A stretch of DNA of 64,000 nt from Mesorhabditis belari (lineage: Eukaryota > Nematoda > Chromadorea > Rhabditida > Rhabditidae): the NCBI GenBank assembly GCA_958450365.1, contig CAUEEP010000750.1, positions 892,501 to 956,500 of the forward strand, in the 5' to 3' direction. The position numbers and the translations under genes were made by a program. Under the pieces are notes generated by a model. That model worked only from the letters and a program-made list of their open reading frames with translations, was not told where the DNA came from and made no database searches. This document shows positions 45,901 through 51,192 of the stretch, piece by piece. Position 1 is the stretch's first letter; every line of letters starts with the position of its first letter.

Positions 45901-47740
45901 AATACGGTTCCAATACGGTTCTTATTTTGATCTAATACGGTTCCAGTACTATCAATTGTTAAAGTTTAATTATAGTTTTGGGTTTTTTTTGAAAACGACC
46001 TCTCCCTTTGTGCAGTCAATTTCCCAAAAAGTTAAATGAATTCAAAAACTTTTTTATTCCAAAATGTAGAGGAGATCTTCAGCTTTCGAATAATATATAA
46101 CACTCATATATATCTGTTCGATATCTTGAGAAATTCACAAAATAGTAAAAACGCGCATTCATAACTGGACAACCTAATATTATTTTAATGATCATTAGCT
46201 TTAAATTAATCTTTTAGATCAAGTTTAGATATTATTTAGATATTTTAAAATATATTTCTAACATTAAAAGTACGCAATCGAGTGATCAAAGGGGGATTCA
46301 AAGGTGGATCGAATTTCCTCTTTCTCGCTCTTTGTTGACCCAAATGAGGTCATTTTGTTTGGTTTGATTTGCCCGATTTGAGCGTAAACAAACAGTGTAA
46401 ACAAATAAAAACGAATGAAATCAAAGCAAAGATTTGATTGTTTCTTTTTGAACAAATTCTTGAGCATTCTTGTTCTTGAGCATTTTTGTCTCTGACTTGG
46501 AATCGCTTTTGGCAGTTTTGAAAAGTGATTGGAGTCATTTTATTGGTAAAATTGGATTGATTGAATCAAATCTTGCAACCAGTACAAAATTGGATAGTTT
46601 ATTTAGATTTTAGGCTTATTTAAAAGTTCCATTCATCTTTTAAAAGTAGCTTTTAACGCATTTGAAAATCCTTCTGTTTTTTGGTTTTTCAGAGAGCAAA
46701 AAGTCGAGGGATCTAACGCAAAAAAAGCCTAATGATAAAGTCAATTTCAAGCGCCGTTTCTTCCCTCTTTTTTTGCATATATACAAAGTAAAAGATGTCA
46801 GTAAAAGATCAGTAAAAGATGATAAATAACATTTAGTGCTCCAAATTTCATCATTCGCTTTTTGGCATAAAATGGAGGAGAAAAAATTCTGTATTCGAGC
46901 TGAGTTGGTTCGGGAAAAAAGTGGTTCTACGATTTTAGACAAGAAAAATCACCAGCTGAATCTCATCGCACGATCACTCACTGTTTTTGGAGAGGAAAGT
47001 ATACACATTCATCAATGCCAACAATGGTTTCAACGATTCCAAGGCGGCGATGAAAGCCTCGTAGACTTAGTACTCAATTCTAATTGCAGTATTAGAAAGT
47101 AGCTTTACGACTAACATCTACTGTAACATCTACATACTTATTGGTGATAGGTTACCTTTAAGACCGACTTGGAAGTTTTAAATTACCGAATTAATTCATT
47201 ATCTTCCAATTTTAAACAAAAAAAAATGCCATTCAAACAAGTTATCTTTTTATATTGAAAGGATATGATTCAAGGCTTTTGTAAACTTTTTTTCTTGTTC
47301 AACTCACTTTCTCAGTTGTCCCGAGGTTTTCGATGAAGCGACACTGTCCCCAATGAGTGTCGACGCCGCTGATGAGCCACCAGAAATCACCGAACGATTC
47401 TCATCCTGAAGTTGAACCATTTTTTTTAATTAAAATTGTTTAGTTTCAATCTAGTTCAAGCCAAAATTTAAAATTTAAAATGCCAAAATGTTCTTTATTG
47501 TAAAGCCAAAATGCCAAAATGTTCTTTATTGTAAAGCCAAAATGCCAAAATGTTTCTTTAAAGCTTTAAAGTTTCAATAGCAGTTTACTAGGGTAACTGA
47601 AAGCTGTGCTTGACTCGATTTTTGCTGTTTTCCATTAGATTTTTAAAAAATTTCATATCTAAATTAGCTTTTCCTCAATTTCCCACCTGATTCTGTGAAA
47701 ACGACAATCGACTTGAGTGATTGTGAGCCGGATTGCGCAT
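10811..47740 (-). CDS. DOCK9/10/11 (Zizimin-class) Rho-GTPase exchange factor, about 57 exons
   Basis: One gene spans about 37 kb, with about 6.37 kb of coding exons (some 2,120 residues; vertebrate DOCK9-11 are about 2,050-2,100). Order: Zizimin N-terminal region, PH, DHR-1, long helical middle, C-terminal DHR-2. Diagnostic matches recalled from DOCK9/11: YEKF..LFPRDDIE, KEGWLL, DLNSNDL, FAWAAR, YVYPLRLKYD, IKWVDAKPLF, MAQFI, SGRRHLGSYFKVAF, VEPMYDDE, VNAGPLAYAEAF. PH plus VNAGPLAYA place it in DOCK-D rather than DOCK6-8. Known role: the DHR-2 domain loads GTP on Cdc42/Rac at membranes, and PH/DHR-1 bind membrane or lipid. Phases chain at every junction except 32401/32300, where a microexon may be missing. 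Start: ATG 47740-47738. End: exon 10861-11142, then probably TAA 10813-10811. Exon coordinates are given in the block entries. Confidence 0.9.
11630..12390. repeat. Inverted repeat family with GCCATTGGCAAT units
   Basis: Several units of about 110-250 bp, each with TTGCCATTGGCAATCTAACT next to a segment such as CAACACCAAGA or its complement, are arranged head to head. Related units occur at 17560-18010 and 39100-39320. The first unit (11850-11935) also carries a piece of DOCK exon/intron sequence from about 17985-18045. All lie within DOCK introns. The class is unknown; no transposase was seen. Confidence 0.75.
13508..13636. repeat. TTGCTACTTTCC minisatellite
   Basis: About 128 bp of CTTGCTACTTTC/CTACTTTCC units of 12 and 20 bp, in the DOCK intron between exons 13241-13401 and 14246-14368. 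The Leu/Ser-rich + strand frame across it is an artefact. Confidence 0.88.
15100..15700 (+). mobile_element. Possible LTR and start of a retroelement
   Basis: 15100-15505 looks like a long terminal repeat: TATATAAGG near 15258, an AATAAAG signal near 15488, and no coding frame. It is followed on the + strand (about 15537-15722) by an open stretch without ATG (EEYQAREQYFFTLVDEYL, then LNLAKCVGEPVEF) ending in TAA, perhaps the start of a gag-like frame. Target duplication and primer-binding site were not found. It lies in the DOCK intron 14809-15827. Known: this arrangement is typical of a truncated LTR retrotransposon; the assignment is inference. Confidence 0.3.
16146..25260 (-). CDS. DOCK block 5: helical middle region
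   Basis: Exons 25204-25260, 25061-25150, 24559-24674, 24376-24517, 24219-24335, 23482-23556, 23372-23443, 22807-22890, 22591-22744, 22138-22214, 20955-21210, 20794-20852, 19744-19830, 19561-19676, 19413-19448, 18270-18363, 18015-18155, 17336-17407, 17176-17269, 16310-16475, 16146-16227. Landmarks: MWFLLDVISKTMAQFI, LSLIDRGAVFRW, LDLLTIVCQHEHFLPLSLP, LVRNLLAKHSIDNRYA, RIAVLYTPILRFAI, DLLVSVLWVIHRLP, AMIVLDTMDTVL. All have counterparts in DOCK9 in this order; the region is helical-repeat-like. The exon 20955-21210 probably contains a 45-nt in-frame intron (21058-21102): removing it restores RYAET-NIQRRIAVLY against RYAS..HQARIATLY. Confidence 0.85.
16514..16730. mobile_element. MITE with TACGGTA ends, copy 1
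   Basis: About 217 bp starting CCGTATTCTCTCTAATAGTA and ending in the inverted match (ATTACTATGAAAATACGGTA). The inside is non-coding (AAATTCCTCGAAATCTCGAG; GATCTAGTGGGGGATT). Five copies are in the window (also 16859, 51755, 52030, 63338), each beside TA. It lies just upstream of DOCK exon 16310-16475. Confidence 0.85.
16805..17080. mobile_element. Mariner-like end fragment fused to MITE copy 2
   Basis: 16805-16858 matches the right end of the element at 62881-63335 (AAATTGTTCCGGATACTTTA, then CAGCCACCTTGTA). 16859-17080 is a full MITE (ends CCGTTTTTTCTCTAATAGTA and TATTAGAGAAAGTACGGTA). The identical junction occurs at 63286-63559. Confidence 0.82.
18480..19180. repeat. Foldback repeat with 30-bp minisatellite core
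   Basis: Left arm about 18499-18700 and right arm about 18955-19175 are reverse complements (AACCCTTGTAGAAACGCGTA against its complement near 19145). Between them, 18801-18920 is four copies of a 30-bp unit starting TCTGAGCTTGTAGTTTGTAG, with a fragment at 19174-19240. DOCK intron 18364-19412. Confidence 0.85.
19925..20760. repeat. Inverted repeat plus mariner tail fragment
   Basis: Arms around ACGTCGAGTAA..GAATATCTTTA occur inverted at about 19930-20090 and 20110-20290, and the right arm is repeated at about 20440-20600. At 20602 a mariner end (TTGGGTTGTTGAGTTGAAAA) begins, and minus strand 20755-20670 encodes a transposase tail (KGIRELPEKWEKIIKNNGQY, then LD and stop). A pentanucleotide-like TTATATACCCGCC array lies at 20373-20440. 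Within the DOCK intron 19831-20793. Confidence 0.75.
23790..24032. repeat. GCCAAA microsatellite
   Basis: About 240 bp of AAGCCAAAGCC/CAAGCC units in the DOCK intron between exons 23482-23556 and 24219-24335. Confidence 0.9.
25322..25678. repeat. Palindrome in DOCK intron
   Basis: Arms 25322-25460 and 25550-25678 are reverse complements (AAAACGTTCACAGACAA near 25352 against TTGTCTGTGAACGTTTT near 25637), with a central AT-rich spacer. It lies in intron 25261-25798. No coding content. Confidence 0.8.
25799..26907 (-). CDS. DOCK block 4: DHR-1 (C2-like) domain
   Basis: Exons 26751-26907, 26626-26710, 26192-26392, 25957-26148, 25799-25909 (about residues 658-906). Seen: NLLYVYPLRLK joined in phase to YDNQKVFGKARNIVCSVKYM; FCEEIKMRLPLSL; CDHLLFSFSHIS; SPVGYAWLPLL; LPVAVDLPSNYY; IKWVDAKPLFNIRLRLISS. 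These are the C2-fold strands and signature of DHR-1, which binds phosphoinositides in DOCK proteins. Introns here are 39-59 nt except 26393-26625 (233 nt). Confidence 0.92.
27206..28028 (+). mobile_element. Mariner derivative, family A
   Basis: Inverted ends TTGGGTTGGTGAATTGAAAA and TTTTCAATTCACCAACCCAA lie between TA at 27204-27205 and 28029-28030. The transposase tail remains at about 27880-27963 (+): YYERGIRKLPVKWAEVV, then NNNGNYLE. The internal sequence contains inverted partial copies of the left end (CTACAACTTTTCTATTGACA). Non-autonomous. DOCK intron 26908-28138. Confidence 0.9.
28139..34361 (-). CDS. DOCK block 3: linker and region before DHR-1
   Basis: Exons 34263-34361, 33899-34011, 32401-32524, 32256-32300 (tentative), 31347-31480, 30423-30567, 29221-29336, 28264-28383, 28139-28224. 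The first are Ser-rich (SENDGKSGKHD, SESIHSEDSG), then ERRNLFALYSNL, IEPFFLRLFLFDVVTGKR, EEFHVDLNSNDL, WIIVRIDRIL, SRLGTF and FAWAAR, matching DOCK9 in order. The donor after 32401 is phase 1 whereas 32300 needs phase 0, so exon 32256-32300 is misplaced or a small exon is missed. A 420-bp minisatellite (31545-31965), a 1-kb foldback and two mariner elements occupy the introns. Confidence 0.8.
28467..28537 (+). other. tRNA-like sequence (pseudo-tRNA or SINE head)
   Basis: It contains a good A box (TGGCTGAGTGG) and B box (GGTTCGATTCC) at tRNA spacing, but the sequences that should form the acceptor stem do not pair convincingly, so I do not call a functional tRNA. DOCK intron 28384-29220. Confidence 0.5.
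28680..29199 (+). mobile_element. Mariner derivative, family B
   Basis: 520 bp with inverted ends TTGGGTTGGGGAGAATGAGT and ACTCATTCTCCCCAACCCAA, flanked by TA (28678-28679, 29200-29201). On the + strand 28800-28862 keeps a decayed transposase tail (STKLFFRGVYELPNAAG, stop). The catalytic core is absent. Confidence 0.88.
29417..30399 (+). pseudogene. Mariner family A copy with partial transposase
   Basis: Flanked by TA; the ends match other family A copies with a few changes. From about 29870 to 30334 (+) the second half of a mariner transposase is readable: YWELLDSKTTVNAIKYSEQL, HDNARPHVAKL, HSPYGPDLAPFDYYLF, SEEAVKN then a stop, KSYYERGIRKLPVKW, NNNENYLE. DNARPHVA and the PDLAPFDY box carry two of the D residues of the DDD triad. 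A short tandem duplication (CTAAGAATAGG, near 30000-30020) and a stop codon disrupt it. Inactive. It lies in the DOCK intron 29337-30422. Confidence 0.9.
31545..31968. repeat. CAGCTAGAGCTAGAGCTAT minisatellite
   Basis: About 420 bp of alternating 19-, 18- and 13-bp units (CAGCTAGAGCTAGAGCTAT, CAGCTAGAGCTAGAGTAT, CAGCTAGAGCTAT). The unit is itself rich in the palindrome AGCTAGAGCT. DOCK intron 31481-32255. Confidence 0.92.
32635..33690. repeat. 1-kb foldback element
   Basis: Arms of about 465 bp (32635-33100 and 33228-33690) are about 90% reverse complementary around a 125-bp centre. The arms contain the same short open frame in opposite orientation (TGSGKIMKRMLINELK near 32860 on +; TGSSKIMKRMLIDELK on - near 33450). 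No TA or TTAA ends were identified. DOCK intron 32525-33898. Confidence 0.85.
34480..35600. repeat. Two adjacent copies of a palindromic repeat
   Basis: The text ATGGCGACTTCTTTTTAGTA and its complement recur at 34510, 35025, 35209 and 35560, making two foldbacks in tandem (about 34480-35060 and 35190-35600). Each centre holds CAACTAGTACTCATTCAAGA inverted around a short spacer. DOCK intron 34362-35685. Confidence 0.82.
35686..38704 (-). CDS. DOCK block 2: PH domain
   Basis: Exons 38555-38704, 38420-38515, 35686-35824 (about residues 203-330). Seen: TIKEGWLLIVK opening strand, EKKRFCSLKKLKDGE, then VKRSKKDKVVLE, and a closing helix with the invariant-type Trp (LEEWHTAVNLAVSL). This is the canonical PH layout (basic opening, KKR, final helix Trp). 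Only the DOCK-D subfamily has a PH here, where it directs membrane recruitment through phosphoinositides. The intron 35825-38419 is 2.6 kb and holds a piggyBac and a mariner remnant. Confidence 0.88.
36424..37153 (+). pseudogene. piggyBac deletion derivative with transposase remnant
   Basis: Bounded by TTAA at 36420-36423 and 37154-37157, with inverted ends CCCATTCGAAAC / GTTTCGAATGGG and a GCTGCAG sub-terminal motif repeated at 37075-37140. Coding remnant on +: about 36580-36740 (DPIDYCSYFIDDNILVGESN, KRITNWQDFDAKSFKLFLA), then, after a frame change near 36700-36750, 36720-36990 (MGIVKIPRIRDYWS, LRAKFESILRNLRFCDNE, DRLFKIKAIMEHFN). These are the N-terminal half motifs of DDE_Tnp_1_7 (piggyBac) transposases; the DDE residues are missing. 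730 bp, non-autonomous. DOCK intron 35825-38419. Confidence 0.9.
37238..38220 (+). pseudogene. Mariner family A copy with partial transposase
   Basis: Near-twin of the copy at 29417-30399, flanked by TA, with the same tandem duplication (CTAAGAATAGG). Transposase remnant about 37690-38155 (+): YWELLDSKTTVNAIKYSEQL, HDNARPHVAKL, HSPYGPDLAPFDYYLF, then KSYYERGIRKLPVKWAEVV, NNNGNYLE. A stop in the duplicated part and a TGA near 38048 break the frame. The shared private duplication shows one derives from the other or from a recent common source. Confidence 0.9.
38790..38868 (-). other. tRNA-like sequence
   Basis: On the minus strand: CAGCTCATTGGTAAAGC (A-box-like D arm) and CGGGTTCAAATCCCG, a well-paired T arm. 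The acceptor stem does not pair, and the anticodon arm region (CATTCGCCCGGCAAGCG) is ambiguous. Pseudo-tRNA or SINE head in DOCK intron 38705-38973. Confidence 0.45.
38974..47740 (-). CDS. DOCK block 1: N-terminal Zizimin region
   Basis: Exons 47687-47740, 47308-47405, 41429-41513, 41003-41119, 39513-39611, 39354-39430, 38974-39049 (about residues 1-202). The first two encode a Ser-rich leader (MRNPAHNHSSR; VISGGSSAAST) ending QLR-K across a phase-2 junction into FTAGVGRPGLAREAREAV, the counterpart of KFTRALSKPGTAAELRQSV in DOCK9. Then come YEKFVREKS, LVLFPRDDIE, ARWLLTKEALR and LNYSRFSGDYD, in the order expected of the conserved N-terminal region of Zizimins. The leader has no homolog I recognise; it was placed by phase and by the RKFT junction. 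A second ATG (41885) could join the same exon in phase. Confidence 0.8.
39100..39320. repeat. GCCATTGGCAAT inverted repeat copy
   Basis: Short copy of the family seen at 11630-12390: TTGCCATTGGCAATCTAACT at 39132 and its complement near 39285-39305, around a GATTGGTACAAAA segment. It lies in DOCK intron 39050-39353. Confidence 0.75.
39770..40060 (+). pseudogene. Inverted copy of a DOCK exon with flanking intron
   Basis: The + strand matches the reverse complement of 13290-13690: AGCTTCTTGTCTCTTGATTT, then CTCAGCTTCTTTATTCCGTA, SVYAELNKSSSRALEAST, RRHLGSYS, then divergence and a stop. Intron sequence is included, so the copy was made at DNA level, not from mRNA. It sits in reverse orientation within the DOCK intron 39612-41002 and cannot contribute to the DOCK mRNA. 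Confidence 0.85.
40200..40636. repeat. tRNA-like sequence and 22-bp minisatellite
   Basis: 40203-40268 (-) has A box TGGCCGAGTGG and B box GGCTCGAGTCC; no convincing acceptor stem. 40393-40636 is about ten copies of a 22-bp unit (GATCCAGTTGATTTGCCCAG plus CA) with drifting sequence. Both in DOCK intron 39612-41002. Confidence 0.7.
41881..41885 (-). other. Alternative DOCK start: ATG-CG then 5' splice site
   Basis: On the minus strand ATGCG is followed immediately by GTAAGA. Splicing to 41513 gives ATG CGA TTC (Met-Arg-Phe-Thr), in phase with the DOCK frame, and an in-frame TAA lies directly upstream. This could be a second first exon from an internal promoter, or chance. The open frame just upstream (42149-41886) is in another frame relative to this donor. 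Confidence 0.35.
43583..44675. repeat. Nested palindrome carrying an inverted tRNA-like pair
   Basis: Outer arms 43583-43640 and 44620-44675 (GTCAACAGGGTGTGGTGG against its complement). Arms at 43865-44110 and 44195-44620 are also inverted. Each inner arm contains a tRNA-like segment: 44018-44088 (+; TGGCCGAGTGG, GGTTCGAGTCC) and 44210-44275 (-; same boxes). A second small palindrome (43632-43858, with GTAACTCCCTTGTCTTTGAG) is inserted on the left side. Confidence 0.8.
45106..45684. mobile_element. Mariner-type MITE, TTGGGTTGTCCAGTTATGAA ends
   Basis: 579 bp between TA (45104-45105, 45685-45686), with inverted ends of about 40 bp and long internal inverted stretches (AAATGTAGAGGAGATCTTCA). 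No transposase frame. A right-half copy occurs at 45977-46177 and an end fragment at 53221-53246. Confidence 0.87.
46868..47102 (+). pseudogene. Mariner transposase N-terminal fragment
   Basis: The + frame reads KKFCIRAELVREKSGS, then HIHQCQQWFQRFQGGDESLVD, the counterpart of the mariner helix-turn-helix end (WFkrFreGD.sLeD). It starts in an AT-rich stretch, lacks the rest of the protein, and has no clear inverted ends. Decayed. Within the large DOCK intron. Confidence 0.6.
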
Positions 47741-48160
47741 CGCATTCCACTTGAAAAGCTTTTCTTAAGCCAAAAAAACACTTCCAAACGAAGAAAAGCA
47801 GCTAAAAATTCGAATAATTTACAAACAATTAAGATAAACAATTGTTTTTTCAATTAAAGCAAACAAAAGAAGTAATTAAGTCTAATTAAACACATCGTTC
47901 AATTGAGGTGAATGGCTTGAAATTTGGCAAAGAGGCAAATCGGTGCATCTGTGTCTCTTTCAAGGATTACGGTAGATGATCCAAGGATTTTGAGAGCAGA
48001 AATGGAATTGGCTATTAGCATTAGCTATTAGAGAAGAAAGAAAATGTATTTGCTATGAATTTGACTCAATTTTAAGTCTAAATTTCTTAAAGATTGGACT
48101 TTTTTCTCACTAAAGTATGCCTGTATCTAAATGAATCTTAAAATTAACAAGTTTTCAAGT

Positions 48161-48566
48161 ACCCTAAAGTCTCGAGTATAAGTTCTGCCTTAATTTACAT
48201 TTAAAGGGCTCTGATGGAAGCTCGAAACGGTCAAATTTGCGAGGAAATTTGGAACGAACGTGGCTGCGATCGAATTTGAAGTCGCCGAACAGATGATTAA
48301 CCGCTGGAAACAAGCTGAGCCGGCACTGATGAGTTCACCAAAAAATAATCGAGCTTTCCGAGGATTGAGGGCAAAATGGCCAGATGTGGAGAAAGATCTG
48401 AAGGCATGGTTTCTGGAGAGGCGATCAAAACAACGAGCTGTAAATGAGCTGTAAAAGCAAAAAAGTTATGCTGCAGCGGGGTTCGAACCCTCGACACACC
48501 GCACCGGAGACAGCCGTCAATTTGCATGCGAAAACCAAACAGAACTTATACTCGCGACTTTAGGGT
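48161..48566 (+). mobile_element. Non-autonomous pogo/Tc5-like element with HTH remnant
   Basis: Inverted ends ACCCTAAAGTCTCGAGTATA and TATACTCGCGACTTTAGGGT are flanked by TA. The + frame 48260-48454 reads MINRWKQAEPALMSS, then RGLRAKWPDVEKDLKAWF and ERRSKQRAVNEL, the CENPB-type DNA-binding fold of pogo/Tc5 transposases (W..e..l...R....P.vE..L..Wf). The catalytic DDE domain is absent. A tRNA-like B box (GGGTTCGAACCC, -) lies at 48481-48492 within it. The flanking repeat at about 48700-48830 lacks the element. Confidence 0.8.
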
Positions 48567-49547
48567 AAGTTTTCATAACATAACTATTTCAAGTGAGTTT
48601 CCAAGTAGCTTTTCAAGTAAGTTACAAAGATATTCAGCTTTATTAGCTCGCTCGGTGCTCTAGTGGTTAGTGCAATGGCTTACCAGTATGCCTGATTAAT
48701 GTATCTAAATGAATCTTACAAATCTTACAATTAACAAGTTTTCATGTAAGTTTTCATAACAGAACTATTTCAATTCAGTTTTCAAGTAAGTTACAAAGAT
48801 ATTCAGCTTTATTAGATGAATCTTTTAATTGGCATACTGTAGTGAGAAGTGTATTCTTTAGAATTAATGTTTTTTTAAAGAATCACCAATAATAAACAAC
48901 AATAAAATCTCTAATTAAAGTTTTATTTAAAAACCAGCTTTCCCTTTGAATGGTTAAGGGTCAACGCATAATTTCAAAAAAAATAATTATAGTGGGAGTG
49001 TACGAAATATATGTTGATGATTTGATTTATATAATTTCTTGTGGGACCGTGTCTCGGTGTGGTTCAATAGTGGTCGTCTTGAAAACGCACAATTGATCAA
49101 AACTTTCCCTTATTAGGGCAAACGTCGCTCAAACTGGAGCAATCTGGCACGATCACAATTAATTCAACACTTGCATGTGAAAAAAGGATGATCAAAAGCC
49201 AAAAAAGGAGAACTCACTCAAAAGCAAAGCTTGAAATAACGGGGTTTTTTTTAAAGTATACAAGCTACAACAAACGGACAGCTGAATATCGTCTAGTGAC
49301 TGATTACGGTAGTTTATCCATCAACTTTGAATTTAAACCTGTGTATTGAATTTTTGACTAACTGCAGAGCAGTGGCAATTCGCCACAGGGAGAAAACTAT
49401 TCTAAACAGCTTTGCCCCGTTGATTGATCGACGCAACCATGAAATTTCTATTGTACTACTTCAAATGATACCTCAAAACTATCGAAATTGGCTTTGCAAC
49501 AGTTAAAATCAATTTTGAAAAGAAAAGCAAAAATAATTTTCTCGGAG

Positions 49548-49625
49548 CGGAACCGAACCCAAGGTCCATCTTTCCCACTCTCGTTTGAAAGACGAGCGCT
49601 CTAACCACTCATCCATTTGTGTGTG
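49548..49625 (-). other. tRNA-like sequence with clear anticodon arm
   Basis: On the minus strand: D arm GAGTGGTTAGAGC, anticodon arm CTCGT-CTTTCAA-ACGAG (5-bp stem, 7-nt loop; TTC at the anticodon position), and a B-box-like GGGTTCGGTTCC. A long spacer lies between the anticodon and T arms, and the acceptor stem does not close. Pseudo-tRNA or SINE rather than a functional gene; a similar TCTTTC AAACGA arm occurs at 62755-62770. Confidence 0.45.
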
Positions 49626-49989
49626 GAGGGAGTTAGGCAACATTGTGTTCAGCTAGTTTTACAGTTTTTGCCATTTAAAAAACCGCTCGATGAAATTTTC
49701 TGATTTTTAAGCGGAGAAAAAAAATTCCTATTGAACAAAAAAAAAGTGCGTCTGCGTCAAATATTGTTTTAAAAGCTTCACTCGGAATTTCTCGGTGGTC
49801 TAGTGGTTATTGCAATGGTTTACCAAGCAGAGGGTCAAGAGTTCAATTCCCCGTCGAGTTTTTCATTTTGCTTTTCATATTAAAAAAGAAGTTTTTCTTG
49901 GTGTTTTTAATTTGTTGATGGGTGATTTGAAAAGATAACGTAATCTACCGTAAACTACCGTAAGTTTTCTAATTTATTTAGTGAAAATC

Positions 49990-50510
49990 TCGGGAGTGGG
50001 ACAAATGCGACCTTTTTTTTGCGCACCCGGACATTTGCGCACCCGGACATTTGCGCACCTTTTTTTCCGCACCTTGCCCATTAGCGCGTTTTAAGAAAGC
50101 TCTAAAAAGCTAATATTAACCAATTTCTATTCCAAAAGTTGTTTTTCTAGGTAATTTTAGGGCGTAGAATCGAAATTTTGACATATCAGAGCTTGTGGAA
50201 ACAAACGGACGGAGTTATACAAAGAGAAAGATCGACAATTTTCTGTAATTTGATCTAGCCGTTTTGTCTAGCCGTCTAGCCGCTCAAATTGGTTCCACAC
50301 GCTCTGTTATGTCAAAATTTGACTTCGACACCCTCAAATTACCTAGAAAAACAACATTTGGAATAGAAATTGGTTAATATTAGCCTTTTAGAGCTTTTTA
50401 AAAACGCGAAAAAAGGTGCGCTAATGGGCAAGGTGCCGAAAAAAAGGTGCGCAAATGTCCGGGTGCGCAAAAAAAGGTCGCATTTGTCCCACTCCCACAA
50501 TCTCATTTGA
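49990..50510. repeat. Palindrome with repeated CCGGACATTTGCGCAC
   Basis: Arms 49995-50190 and 50305-50500 are reverse complements (GGGAGTGGGACAAATGCGAC at the left, its complement at the right). Within the arm CCCGGACATTTGCGCACC occurs two to three times. The spacer of about 110 bp includes CTAGCCGTTTTGTCTAGCCG. No coding content. Confidence 0.85.
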
Positions 50511-51192
50511 TAAGGAGCCAAACAACGAATCGAATAGGAGAAAAAGGAAAACGTAAAAAACTGAAGAGAAAATAACGATAATTTTTTAAATTACCTGAAG
50601 TAAAAGTTTAAAGTTTAAATTTAAAACCAATTACGGATAAGTTTTTCATTCATCTTTAGCTTTTAACTCATCTTTAGAAACTTTAAGTGAATCAAATCCT
50701 TTACAGCATCATTAGAGATCGATTTAGTGTTCAATATTTGCTCAAATCTTCTGAATTGAATTGAATTGAATGCATTTTAGCAATTTAATTAGCATTTTAA
50801 CAATTTAATTAGCATTTTAGCAGATTCAAATTTATCCTTGAAATTTAGAAAAGGCACACATAAGAAAAGCACTTTGTTCAATTTGAAAAGAAAAATTTGA
50901 TCGATTTTTAAGGGAATCGTGACTAAGACTTTCAAAAACACAAAATGAAAAACAATTCGAGAAAACTGAACACAGAATAGATATTGGAATCAGGCTTGTA
51001 GGCGGAAAAGAAGCGGAAAATGGAATATCTTTTGATTTTCAAAGAAAAAGTCAACAAATGGGGCAGTTACGCAATTTTTTCGTTGAATTTTCCTTTACAA
51101 ATCAAAAGATACTAAATTCGGCTTTTTTTGGTTTACAAGCCTGATTGGAATGGTGAGACAAGAGTTGATTCTGATTCAAAAATAGGATCAAT

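Larger units (their letters stand above)
41514..47307. other. First large DOCK intron, contents
   Basis: 5.8 kb between the two exons joined in phase 2. It holds a possible alternative start (41885-41881), an unexplained open frame (42149-41886, -), a 1.1-kb nested palindrome (43583-44675), a mariner-type MITE (45106-45684) with a half copy (45977-46177), a CGGTTCCAATAC array (45850-45950), and a mariner N-terminal fragment (46868-47102). I see no other coding exon. Pyrimidine-rich sequence at 42950-43030 might be regulatory, without evidence. Confidence 0.6.
48567..51192. other. Intergenic region between DOCK and the small gene
   Basis: No coding exon was recognised. Contents: duplicated flank of the pogo-like element (48567-48830), a half tRNA-like sequence (48648-48700), tRNA-like sequences at 49548-49625 (-) and 49790-49860 (+), and a palindrome at 49990-50510 with CCCGGACATTTGCGCACC repeats. 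The rest is AT-rich with no visible structure. Confidence 0.55.

Noticed and set aside
49790..49860. Functional tRNA gene
   Set aside because: A and B boxes are present but the acceptor and anticodon stems do not pair; kept only as tRNA-like.
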